Assembly: GCA_900317155.1 (NCBI GenBank)
Contig: ONFO01000046.1
Span: forward strand, 1 to 34,749
DNA: 34,749 bases
Reading direction: 5' to 3'
Origin: an uncultured Bacteroidales bacterium
GTDB taxonomy: Bacteria > Bacteroidota > Bacteroidia > Bacteroidales > F082
A program made the position numbers and the translations under genes. The notes beneath the pieces were generated by a model. It was not told where the DNA came from, ran no database searches, and saw only the letters and a list, made by a program, of their open reading frames with translations. Position 1 is the first letter of the stretch, and the number at the start of each line of letters is the position of its first letter. Positions 16,313 through 23,303 of the stretch are shown here, one piece after another.

Positions 16313-17632
16313 TCATTTCACTGGATGGTCCATAGCAAATGCCTTCAGCCTTTCCGCCAGAATCGGGATTTCTTCCCTTTGGATGAGCGAAGTACAGGCG
16401 CGGACACCTTGTTTGGTGCTGCCACAGGTGTCGAGCGAAATGCCTGAGACGCCGTAATACATCATCTCCTCAACGAGGTCTGCACCTGTGAAGCCGGGAT
16501 AGCAGTAGGTGAAGTAGAAACCGTCGGCAATGGGCTCACCGCAGTCCTCGTCATAGGTGATGTAGAAACCGTTGTCGAGGAAGGCTTTCTTCATCAACTC
16601 GGCCTTGCGACCGTATTCCAACACATCCTCACGATAGTTGTAGGTACCATCGTTCACGGCTTTCAGCACAGCGGCCAAAGCGTGTTGAGCCGAGTGCGAA
16701 GTGCCTGAGCTCAGCGGGTGCAGGGCACCAAAGAGGATGGCGCGCAAGAAGACTTCCTGTCCGCAGAAGGCTTTCAGGTCGGGGAAGTGGTGCTGGGCCA
16801 ACTTGTTGCTGATGCCAAGGATGGCGCAACGCTCGCCGGCGTAGCTGAAGGCTTTCGAGCTGGAAATCATCAGGATGTAATAGTCGGTGTATTTGCCTAC
16901 GGTGGGTTGGTAAGGGGCTTCGCCCGGATGGCTGTAGTCCTTGCGGAAGTCCATTCCGAAATAGGCGAGGTCTTCCATGACGATGACATTGTACTTGTTG
17001 GTCAGTTCGCCTATGATGCGCAATTCCTCGTCGGTGAGGCACACCCATGTCGGGTTGTTGGGGTTGGAGTAGAGCAGGCTGTGGATGTTGCCTTTACTCA
17101 GCACCTCTTCCAATTTGGCGCGCAGTTTCTCGCCACGGTATTCGTAAATGTCGAAATGCTCCATCGGGATGCCGAGCACCTTGTTTTGGAACTTATGGAC
17201 GGGGAAGCCGGGGTCGATGAAGAGGATGGTGTTTTTCTTTGCGTCAGAATGTCCGGCAATCATGAACGAGGCGAAAGCACCTTGCATGGATCCGACGGTA
17301 GGCACGCAGTTAGCGGGGTCGACATCGAGGTCAAGGAAGTTCTTGATGAAACGAGAGGCCTCCTTTTTTAAAATAGGTGCACCGTCGATGGGCGGATAGT
17401 TGGCCGCCACACCGTTTTGCAAAGCTTTGATCTGGGCTTCCACGCCAGCACGGGCGGCGGGTAGTCCAGGGTTGCCTAACTCCATGTGGATGAACTTTTT
17501 GCCACTTGCAGCTTCGAGGTCAAAGGCCAACTTGTTGATTTCGCGGATGCCAGCTCTTCCGATGCTCGGCAGACCACTTTCTGCAAAGATTTTCTTTGCT
17601 AAATCTTGGGGTACGATATTGTGTTGCATCAT
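16313..17632 (-). CDS. PLP-dependent aminotransferase, class I/II fold
   Basis: The 439-residue protein has the fold type I markers NPNNPTW, EDLAYFGMDFR and the PLP-lysine motif SSSKAFSYAGER (lysine near residue 258). MELGNPGLPAARAG sits near the N-terminus. It transfers amino groups between amino acids and 2-oxoacids. The exact substrate is not evident. The start could be either of two adjacent ATG codons, 17632 or 17629. It has its own consensus promoter upstream and a terminator downstream, so it is a single-gene unit. Confidence 0.92.
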   Translation of the reverse strand: MMQHNIVPQDLAKKIFAESGLPSIGRAGIREINKLAFDLEAASGKKFIHMELGNPGLPAARAGVEAQIKALQNGVAANYPPIDGAPILKKEASRFIKNFLDLDVDPANCVPTVGSMQGAFASFMIAGHSDAKKNTILFIDPGFPVHKFQNKVLGIPMEHFDIYEYRGEKLRAKLEEVLSKGNIHSLLYSNPNNPTWVCLTDEELRIIGELTNKYNVIVMEDLAYFGMDFRKDYSHPGEAPYQPTVGKYTDYYILMISSSKAFSYAGERCAILGISNKLAQHHFPDLKAFCGQEVFLRAILFGALHPLSSGTSHSAQHALAAVLKAVNDGTYNYREDVLEYGRKAELMKKAFLDNGFYITYDEDCGEPIADGFYFTYCYPGFTGADLVEEMMYYGVSGISLDTCGSTKQGVRACTSLIQREEIPILAERLKAFAMDHPVK

Positions 17633-17672
17633 ATCTGTTTTGAAAAATAATACTCGTTATTGTTTTGAACGG

Positions 17673-17703
17673 CAAAGATAGGAAATTATTTGAGACGGGC
17701 AAA
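17673..17703 (-). promoter_or_regulatory. Consensus Bacteroidota promoter of the aminotransferase gene
   Basis: On the - strand TTTG (17700-17703) is followed after exactly 19 bases by TATCTTTG (17673-17680). This fits the -33/-7 consensus TTTG-N19-TAnnTTTG fully. The -7 box ends 40 bases before the gene start. This is the best promoter match in the window. Confidence 0.85.
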
Positions 17704-17744
17704 AATAAAATGATTAAGTTTTACCGTGGTAACTGTAGTTTTCA

Positions 17745-17752
17745 TATTTTTG
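17745..17752 (+). promoter_or_regulatory. Promoter -7 box for the C1 peptidase gene
   Basis: TATTTTTG exactly matches TAnnTTTG and lies 88 bases before the gene start. No TTTG is found at the expected -33 distance. Only a T-rich patch is present at 17719-17722. Confidence 0.5.
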
Positions 17753-17840
17753 CGCTTGTAAACCTCACGGCAGACTATCGCGCTGCAAATCTAGGTTTGT
17801 CCTTTGATAGCATATCATTAAAATTAAATTCCAAATACTA

Positions 17841-19016
17841 ATGAAAAAGCAATTGTTACTTGCCTTAGCCTTGATGATGGGCTTCATGCCCGTCAAGGCA
17901 CAAGATGAAAAGAAAGAAGAAGGATTCCAGTTTACTACAATCAAGGAAATTCCAATCACGGCCGTTCGCGACCAACATCGCTCTTCCACTTGCTGGGCCC
18001 ATTCCGGCATTGCCCTGATGGAAGCGGAAGCACTCCGCATCAAGGGCGTTGACGTCGACCTTTCCGAGATGTATGTTGTCAGCCATTCCATGATGGATCG
18101 TGCCGAAAAATATGTCCGTCTGCACGGCAACGCTAGCTGGGCACCAGGCGGCAAGTGCGGCGACGTGCTTTACTGCTTGGAACACTATGGCTTCGTCCGT
18201 CAGGAAGACATGCCTGGCAACCGTTATGGCGGAACCTTGCCCAATCACACCGAACTCGACCTCGTGGCCACAGGCTATGTGAAAGCCCTTGCCAAAAGTG
18301 ACATCAGCAAACTCAGCCCCGTGTGGAAAGAAGGCCTGCAAGGCATTTACGATGCCTATCTTGGCAAATATCCTGAAAAGGTGAATGGCATGACGCCACA
18401 GGAATATGCCAAGTCGTTGGGTCTCGAAGCCGACAACTACATCACCCTCACCTCTTTCACGCATCATCCTTTCTATGAGCCTTTTGCACTTGAGATCGAG
18501 GACAACTGGCGTGGCTGCCCTTATTATAACCTGCCTATCGACGAACTGATGGAGGTCATGCAATATGCCATCGACAAAGGCTACACCTTCCAATGGAGTG
18601 CCGATGTCAGCGAGCAAGGCTTCACCCGCGATGGCATTGCCGTCTGCCCCGATGCCGAGAAAGCGGTCGAACTCTCAGGCTCCGACATGGCACATTGGTT
18701 GGGCATGTCGGCGGCAAATCGTCGCAACGAGCTGACCTCTAAGCCAATGCCAGAGATTGAAGTCACACAAGAGATGCGTCAGGAAGCCTTTGATAACTGG
18801 GAGACTGGCGACGACCACGGTCTGCTCATCTTCGGCAAGGCCAAAGACCAAAACGGCAAGGAATACTTCATGGGCAAGAACTCGTGGGGTGACAGTGGCA
18901 AATACCACGGCATATGGTACGTCTCTGAGACTTTCGCCAAATACAAGACCATGAACATCGTCCTGCACAAGGACGCACTTCCTAAAAACATCGCAAAGAA
19001 ACTCGGTGTGAAATGA
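17841..19016 (+). CDS. Secreted C1-family cysteine peptidase (aminopeptidase C/bleomycin hydrolase type)
   Basis: The 391-residue protein has a signal peptide (MKKQLLLALALMMGFMPVKA, cleavage near residue 21). The papain-fold catalytic cysteine is in RSSTCWAHSG (C51), the histidine in DDHGLLIFG (near 331) and the asparagine in GKNSWGDSGKYHG (near 350). It resembles periplasmic peptidase C1 proteins of Bacteroidales related to PepC. It probably trims peptides in the periplasm, as the neighbouring DPP-IV protein does. Confidence 0.9.
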   Translation: MKKQLLLALALMMGFMPVKAQDEKKEEGFQFTTIKEIPITAVRDQHRSSTCWAHSGIALMEAEALRIKGVDVDLSEMYVVSHSMMDRAEKYVRLHGNASWAPGGKCGDVLYCLEHYGFVRQEDMPGNRYGGTLPNHTELDLVATGYVKALAKSDISKLSPVWKEGLQGIYDAYLGKYPEKVNGMTPQEYAKSLGLEADNYITLTSFTHHPFYEPFALEIEDNWRGCPYYNLPIDELMEVMQYAIDKGYTFQWSADVSEQGFTRDGIAVCPDAEKAVELSGSDMAHWLGMSAANRRNELTSKPMPEIEVTQEMRQEAFDNWETGDDHGLLIFGKAKDQNGKEYFMGKNSWGDSGKYHGIWYVSETFAKYKTMNIVLHKDALPKNIAKKLGVK

Positions 19017-19043
19017 CACGCTATAGAAGCGCTAAATAAAACG

Positions 19044-19077
19044 CAAAACCCGCTGAAACCAGCGGGTTTTGTTGTTG
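19044..19077 (+). terminator. Terminator after the C1 peptidase gene
   Basis: Arms CAAAACCCGCTG (19044-19055) and CAGCGGGTTTTG (19060-19071) pair perfectly over an AAAC loop. The T-run is interrupted by G residues (TTTTGTTGTT), so termination may be partial. It directly adjoins the 3' end of the tRNA gene on the other strand. Confidence 0.75.
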
Positions 19078-19153
19078 GTGGGACGTACTGGACTCGAACC
19101 AGTGACCTCTGCCGTGTGAAGGCAGCGCTCTAAACCAACTGGGCTAACGTCCC
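19076..19153 (-). tRNA. tRNA-Val (CAC anticodon)
   Basis: The - strand forms a cloverleaf. It has a perfect 7-bp acceptor (GGGACGT with ACGTCCC), an anticodon stem CTGCC/GGCAG around TTCACAC (anticodon CAC), a five-base variable loop and a T-stem ACTGG/CCAGT. Discriminator A is followed by an encoded CCA. One C-A mismatch lies in the D-stem (GCCC with GAGC). It reads codon GTG. Confidence 0.93.
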
Positions 19154-19167
19154 TTCCGTTGATACAA

Positions 19168-19187
19168 AAGACGCTTTGCAGCGTCTT
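19168..19187 (-). repeat. Spacer hairpin between the two valine tRNAs
   Basis: Arms AAGACGC (19168-19174) and GCGTCTT (19181-19187) pair perfectly. On the - strand the stem is followed by a short T-rich stretch. It may help RNase processing of the two-tRNA transcript or give partial termination between them. Confidence 0.6.
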
Positions 19188-19191
19188 CGTG

Positions 19192-19266
19192 TGGGGCGAA
19201 CAAGGATCGAACTTGTGACCTCATGCCTGTCAAGCATGCGCTCTAAACCAACTGAGCTACCGTCCC
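19192..19266 (-). tRNA. tRNA-Val (GAC anticodon)
   Basis: The - strand forms a cloverleaf. The D-stem is GCTC/GAGC, and the anticodon stem CATGC/GCATG surrounds TTGACAG (anticodon GAC, reading GTC and GTT). The T-stem is ACAAG/CTTGT. The acceptor pairs GGGACGG with TCGCCCC and has one A-C mismatch (positions 4 and 69) and one G-U pair. Discriminator A is present but CCA is not encoded (the following bases are CAC). The 5' half is almost identical to the neighbouring tRNA. Confidence 0.88.
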
Positions 19267-19277
19267 AAATGCGGGTG

Positions 19278-19285
19278 CAAAAATA
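19278..19285 (-). promoter_or_regulatory. Promoter -7 box for the tRNA pair
   Basis: On the - strand it reads TATTTTTG, ending 12 bases before the 5' end of the first tRNA. A TTTC lies at the expected 19-base distance upstream (19305-19308), one base off the -33 consensus. Confidence 0.6.
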
Positions 19286-19345
19286 CGGCTTTTTCGCTTT
19301 TTCTGAAACCCACAAGATTTTTTCAGCTTTTTTTCAAAAAAATTC

Positions 19346-19353
19346 TACCTTTG
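19346..19353 (+). promoter_or_regulatory. Promoter -7 box for the DPP-IV gene
   Basis: TACCTTTG matches TAnnTTTG exactly, 20 bases before the start codon. This gives a very short leader and supports the start at 19374. No clear -33 TTTG is present. Confidence 0.6.
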
Positions 19354-19373
19354 TGCAATCAAATCTATTCGTT

Positions 19374-21593
19374 ATGAAGTTTAAATACCTATTAGTCAGC
19401 TTGTTCCTTGTTTTTGGAACGCTTTCGGCTACGGCCCAAGAGAAGAAAAACTTTGATTTGGAAGACCTGTACATGCGTCCGACGTTCTATGCCAAGAGCG
19501 TCCGTGGCATGAATTCGATGAAGGATGGCAAGACATACGCCAACTTTGAGAAAGGCCAACTCAACATCTACAACTACAAGACAGGAAAACTGGAGAAGAC
19601 GCTGTTCGGCATCGCTGACCTTACCCTGCATCCTGACTCATTGCCTATTGGGTTGCAAGACTATGAGCTGAGTGCCAATGAAGATAAGATGTTGTGCGCT
19701 ACCGAAATGGAGAGCGTCTATCGCCATTCGTATCATGCTACCTATTATGTCTACGATTTCAACACGAAGACCTTGCAACCGCTTTCGGAGAACGGCAAAC
19801 AACGCCTCGCCACGTTCTCACCCGATGCTACCAAGGTCGCCTTTATGCGCGACAATAACTTGTTCATCAAGGACTTGAAGACAGGGGAGGAGAAGCAGTT
19901 CACCAAAGATGGCCTTTACAACCATATCATTAACGGTGCCCCCGACTGGGTCTACGAGGAGGAATTCAGCTTCTCTCAGGGCTTCTACTGGTCACCCGAC
20001 AGCAAGAAGATTGCTTACATGAAGTTTGACGAGAGCAAGGTGCGTGAGTTCCAGATGGAGGAGTTTGAAGGCCTCTATCCCGACTGGTATAGCTTCAAAT
20101 ATCCCAAGGCTGGCGAGGACAACTCCATCGTCGAGATTTATGTCTACGACCTCGAAAGCGGCAAGACGGTGAAGATGGACACGGGCAAGGAAACCGACAT
20201 CTATCTGCCTCGCATCGCCTGGACGAAGGATGCCAATGTGTTGGCCATCCAACGCCTCAACCGCCATCAGAATCATCTTGAAATCTTGGCCGCCGATGCC
20301 ACCACGGGAAAGAGCCGCGTGTTCTACGATGAGACCAACGACTATTACATCGACATCACCGACGACTGGCATTTCCTTGAGGACGGCAAGCGTTTCCTCA
20401 TGACCTCGGAGAGAAGTGGCTACAACCACATCTACCTTTGCAACCTCGATGGCACTGAGGCAAAACAACTCACCAACGGCCCTTGGGACGTGACCAGCGT
20501 TTATGGCTTCGACGGCAAGGAAGTGTATTTCCAAGCTGCCAAGAACACCCCCGTCGACCGCCAAATCTACGCCGTCAACTTGAAAGGCAAGATGCGCGAG
20601 GTGATAGGTCGCGAAGGCACCAACCAAGCCACTTTCAGCAAAGACTTCAGCTACCTTATTAATATAAACAGCACCATCAACCAGCCGCGCCAGTTTGAAC
20701 TTTACACCAATAAAGGTAAGTTGGTGCGTGTGTTGGAAGACAACCATGAGTTTGCCGAGAAGTTGAAAACCTTCAACCTTGGCGAGAAGAAACTCCTGAA
20801 GATTAGTGACCCTGCATTCACTTTGCCTGATGGCACCCAAGTCGATGTGGACGCTTGGCAAATCCTGCCTCCCGACTTTGACCCCAACAAGAAATACCCC
20901 GTGTTGATTTATGTGTACGGTGGTCCCGGCCATCAGACGGTGAACAATTCGTGGGCCAACAGTGACTATTGGTGGATGCAACTGCTTGCGCAGCATGGCA
21001 TCATCAGCGTGTCTATCAATAACCGTGGTAGCGGTGCACAAGGTGAGGCCTTCAAGAAGATGACCTACCTGCAATTAGGCAAGTACGAAACTGAGGACAT
21101 GATCACCCTCGCCAAGTACATGGCCAAGCAACCTTATGTGGATGGAAGCAGAATCGGTATCTACGGCTGGAGCTATGGTGGCTTCATGGCTGCCAACGGC
21201 ATCACCAAGGGCGCAGATGTCATCAGCACGGCAGTGTCAGTGGCACCTGTGACCAACTGGCGCTATTATGACAATGTCTACACCGAGCGTTTCATGCGCA
21301 CGCCTCAGGAGAACCCCGACGGCTACGACCTTAATTCACCCGTGCATAACACGGCTTTAATTAAAGGCAACTACCTGCTCTGCCACGGTAGCGGCGACGA
21401 CAACGTCCACTACCAAAACGCGATGGAGCTCATCAAGGCCATGATTTCGAACGGCAAGCAGTTCGACCTGATGATCTATCCCAATAAGAACCACGGCATC
21501 TATGGCGGCTACGAATACGGCGACGGTGAGTGCCGGATGCATCTGTTCAACAAGATTGACAACTTCTTGTTTGAGCATTTGCTGGGTGAGTAA
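19374..21593 (+). CDS. S9-family prolyl dipeptidyl/tripeptidyl peptidase (DPP-IV type)
   Basis: The 739-residue protein has a signal peptide (MKFKYLLVSLFLVFGTLSATA). A beta-propeller N-terminal domain spans about 40-500. The alpha/beta hydrolase domain carries NRGSGAQGEAF, the catalytic serine in GWSYGG (near residue 600), the aspartate in HGSGDDNVHYQN (near 675) and the histidine in NKNHGIYGG (near 706). It removes X-Pro di- or tripeptides in the periplasm. An in-frame extension to 19176 is rejected: it crosses a tRNA gene and the promoter box. Confidence 0.94.
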   Translation: MKFKYLLVSLFLVFGTLSATAQEKKNFDLEDLYMRPTFYAKSVRGMNSMKDGKTYANFEKGQLNIYNYKTGKLEKTLFGIADLTLHPDSLPIGLQDYELSANEDKMLCATEMESVYRHSYHATYYVYDFNTKTLQPLSENGKQRLATFSPDATKVAFMRDNNLFIKDLKTGEEKQFTKDGLYNHIINGAPDWVYEEEFSFSQGFYWSPDSKKIAYMKFDESKVREFQMEEFEGLYPDWYSFKYPKAGEDNSIVEIYVYDLESGKTVKMDTGKETDIYLPRIAWTKDANVLAIQRLNRHQNHLEILAADATTGKSRVFYDETNDYYIDITDDWHFLEDGKRFLMTSERSGYNHIYLCNLDGTEAKQLTNGPWDVTSVYGFDGKEVYFQAAKNTPVDRQIYAVNLKGKMREVIGREGTNQATFSKDFSYLININSTINQPRQFELYTNKGKLVRVLEDNHEFAEKLKTFNLGEKKLLKISDPAFTLPDGTQVDVDAWQILPPDFDPNKKYPVLIYVYGGPGHQTVNNSWANSDYWWMQLLAQHGIISVSINNRGSGAQGEAFKKMTYLQLGKYETEDMITLAKYMAKQPYVDGSRIGIYGWSYGGFMAANGITKGADVISTAVSVAPVTNWRYYDNVYTERFMRTPQENPDGYDLNSPVHNTALIKGNYLLCHGSGDDNVHYQNAMELIKAMISNGKQFDLMIYPNKNHGIYGGYEYGDGECRMHLFNKIDNFLFEHLLGE

Positions 21594-21613
21594 AACCTTG
21601 TAAGAAGGTCAAC

Positions 21614-21650
21614 AAAAAAAGCGAGCGGCAAACGTCGCTCGCTTTTCGTT
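21614..21650. terminator. Bidirectional terminator between convergent genes
   Basis: Arms AAAAGCGAGCG (21617-21627) and CGCTCGCTTTT (21636-21646) form an 11-bp stem. The - strand has a run of seven T and the + strand has TTTTCGTTTT. It serves the peptidase gene (+) and the beta-barrel gene (-). Confidence 0.85.
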
Positions 21651-21668
21651 TTATTTGAAAACTTCAAA

Positions 21669-22265
21669 TTATAAGGTGTAGCCAAGGCCAACAAAGAAAC
21701 CATTGGCCTTCATGGTGATATTGTTGCTTGAGTTGAGGTCAAGCAGGCCGAGACGATATCCGCCAAACAGGTTGAATTGGCTGAACTTCACATCGGCGCC
21801 AAACACGGCATAAAGGTTGAAACGGTTCAATTTGCTATTGTCGCCATACCAATTGTATGTAGTAGTATTGTTGCCAATTGTTGTTTTGGTATTGCCTGCA
21901 AGAGCTAAGCTCACCATGGGTCCAACAAATGGCGTAATGGTAATGTCGTGGTTAATACCGATGCCATAGTTGAACAAAATCGGAACATCAATAAGGGCTT
22001 GGGTGCTCTTACCCGTTCCAAATCCGAAGAAGGCATCTCCACTTTTGGTGTTCATGCGGAATTCGGCGCCAGCGGCAATGCCAATGCCTTTTGTTAGGCC
22101 AAAGTTCTTGGTGAATCCGGCAAAGAAGCCTTGATAGTTACTGCTGGTATTCCCTGAAATGAAGGATTCAGGAGCGTAACCTGCATAGATTGTTGATTGT
22201 GCCTGCACATTTCCGGCAACGAACATTGCGGCGATTAGCGCCACGATTGTAAATGCTTTTCTCAT
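21669..22265 (-). CDS. Outer membrane beta-barrel protein
   Basis: The 198-residue protein has a signal peptide (MRKAFTIVALIAAMFVAGNVQA). Alternating short amphipathic strands follow, rich in glycine, aromatic residues and asparagine (GFFAGFTKNFGLTKGIGIAAGAEF, FVGLGYTL at the C-terminus). This is typical of eight-strand PorT-like or OmpW-like barrels. The last residues end in a hydrophobic strand, as expected for a barrel. The ATG at 22265 is used, since an upstream ATG at 22313 adds a non-signal stretch. The function is unknown. Confidence 0.82.
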   Translation of the reverse strand: MRKAFTIVALIAAMFVAGNVQAQSTIYAGYAPESFISGNTSSNYQGFFAGFTKNFGLTKGIGIAAGAEFRMNTKSGDAFFGFGTGKSTQALIDVPILFNYGIGINHDITITPFVGPMVSLALAGNTKTTIGNNTTTYNWYGDNSKLNRFNLYAVFGADVKFSQFNLFGGYRLGLLDLNSSNNITMKANGFFVGLGYTL

Positions 22266-22372
22266 TTTGAAATGATTTTTGATTAACTGTAATGTTGATT
22301 GTGGGTTTATCAATTATTATGCCAATTCTAGCTTGAAATTTCTACAATTATTTTAAAGTCATGATAATTGTC

Positions 22373-22380
22373 TATTTTTG
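22373..22380 (+). promoter_or_regulatory. Promoter -7 box upstream of a small reading frame
   Basis: TATTTTTG matches TAnnTTTG. A TTTT patch (22351-22354) lies near the -33 distance. The only thing downstream is the 42-codon frame at 22399. The 22266-22616 interval is AT-rich and otherwise shows nothing. Confidence 0.45.
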
Positions 22381-22398
22381 TGGATACAATATGAACAG

Positions 22399-22527
22399 AT
22401 GATTTTTGGACAAATTGACACCCTTGCTAAGGAAATGGTGGAGGTTGCTGTCAATTCAAGTGGTGACGTTTTCTTCACCGCAATGGCAGAATACTACGAA
22501 CAAAAGAAAAAACTTGCCGTTGGTTAG
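22399..22527 (+). CDS. Possible small protein or gene remnant
   Basis: A 42-residue frame starts ATG at 22399 and stops TAG at 22527. It encodes a mostly helical, acidic-to-basic sequence: MIFGQIDTLAKEMVEVAVNS, then a middle part, ending YYEQKKKLAVG. I recognise no family. A promoter box lies 18 bases upstream. It could be a small protein or the remnant of a larger gene, as the next gene is also decayed. Confidence 0.35.
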   Translation: MIFGQIDTLAKEMVEVAVNSSGDVFFTAMAEYYEQKKKLAVG

Positions 22528-22577
22528 ATGTCTATTTTACTGGTTGTCAACCTGATGTGTTGTAAATATGTTATTTA

Positions 22578-22585
22578 TATTTTTG
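22578..22585 (+). promoter_or_regulatory. Promoter -7 box of the flavodoxin remnant
   Basis: TATTTTTG matches TAnnTTTG, 31 bases before the start codon at 22617. No -33 element at the usual distance. Confidence 0.45.
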
Positions 22586-22616
22586 TTCAGAAATTGAAAA
22601 TTTAAACTTTTACAAT

Positions 22617-23061
22617 ATGAAAAATCTGAAATTGACATTGGCTCTTGCGATTGTGGCACTTGTCGCCTTTTCATGTGGCCCTAAGAAAACTGGACAAAAT
22701 GTAGAAAAAGAAAAAGTTGCACCCAAGATATTGGTGCTCTATTATTCCCAAACTGGCAACACCAAAGCCGTGGCAACAGAGATGGCTACGCGCTTTGGTG
22801 CTGACATTGAAGAGATTGTACCTGTCCAATTGTACGATGGAGATTTTCAAGCGACGATTGAGCGTGGCAGGAAAGTACTCGAGGAAGGAGCTTCCCCGAA
22901 ATTCAACCCGTCAAAGCTGATGTTGCCAGCTACGAGGTGGTTTTCATTGGTTATCCTGTATGGTTTGGTACTTATGCTCCACCTATCATCACATTCATGG
23001 CTTCGATCCTGGCATCCATACTGTGTATGTTGGCGAAGTGATTGGGGTTTGGAAACGATAA
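22617..23061 (+). pseudogene. Decayed lipoprotein flavodoxin
   Basis: The frame from 22617 encodes a lipoprotein signal (lipobox AFSC) and the FMN phosphate-binding loop LVLYYSQTGNTKAVA of flavodoxins, then FGADIEEIVPVQLY. Near 22890 the homology jumps to another frame: PEIQPVKADVASYEVVFIGYPVWFGTYAPPIITFMAS, a classic flavodoxin core. That frame ends TGA at 23041. From 23005 a third frame reads DPGIHTVYVGEVIGVW and stops at 23061. The rest of the flavodoxin domain is missing. At least one frameshift plus an internal loss make this a pseudogene. Confidence 0.82.
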
Positions 23062-23185
23062 ATGCATCTTCAGCAGAAGGTTTGTCGTTTCTCGATGACT
23101 CATTTTTCAGAAATCCCCGAAATAGGGGATTGGTACACCTGAAAAATACCCATCAAAGGGGATTTCACAGGTGACAAGATTGCCA

Positions 23186-23193
23186 TACTTTTG
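23186..23193 (+). promoter_or_regulatory. Promoter -7 box of a possible short transcript
   Basis: TACTTTTG matches TAnnTTTG. TTTC (23163-23166) lies 19 bases upstream, one base off the -33 consensus. The region just downstream has no gene before a strong terminator at 23244. Confidence 0.5.
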
Positions 23194-23197
23194 CAGC

Positions 23198-23277
23198 AGA
23201 TTTTTGTCATACATTTTAGGATGAATTTTGAGTTAGTTTTATTGTGCGGGACAAAACATGGGTCCCGCACATTTTTT
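23198..23277 (+). ncRNA. Candidate small RNA of about 80 nt
   Basis: A promoter box at 23186 would start transcription near 23198. An intrinsic terminator ends it at 23277. Nothing between them looks like a conserved protein. A frame from ATG at 23221 runs on into the next gene in a different phase. The candidate is inferred only from the promoter and terminator arrangement and might instead be the remains of the decayed flavodoxin transcription unit. Confidence 0.3.
23244..23277 (+). terminator. Strong intrinsic terminator
   Basis: Arms GTGCGGGAC (23244-23252) and GTCCCGCAC (23262-23270) are perfect complements. Six T residues follow at 23272-23277. The next promoter box begins two bases later. 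Confidence 0.9.
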
Positions 23278-23278
23278 G

Positions 23279-23286
23279 TACTTTTG
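23279..23286 (+). promoter_or_regulatory. Promoter -7 box of the histidine phosphatase gene
   Basis: TACTTTTG followed by CAG, identical to the 23186 box. It lies immediately after the terminator T-run and 17 bases before the start codon, so the leader is very short. The -33 region falls inside the terminator hairpin. Confidence 0.55.
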
Positions 23287-23303
23287 CAGACAAATAAGAA
23301 CCC

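Noticed and set aside
19176-19373. A 66-codon N-terminal extension of the DPP-IV peptidase
   Set aside because: It is the complement of a tRNA gene plus the promoter region, and a signal peptide begins cleanly at 19374.
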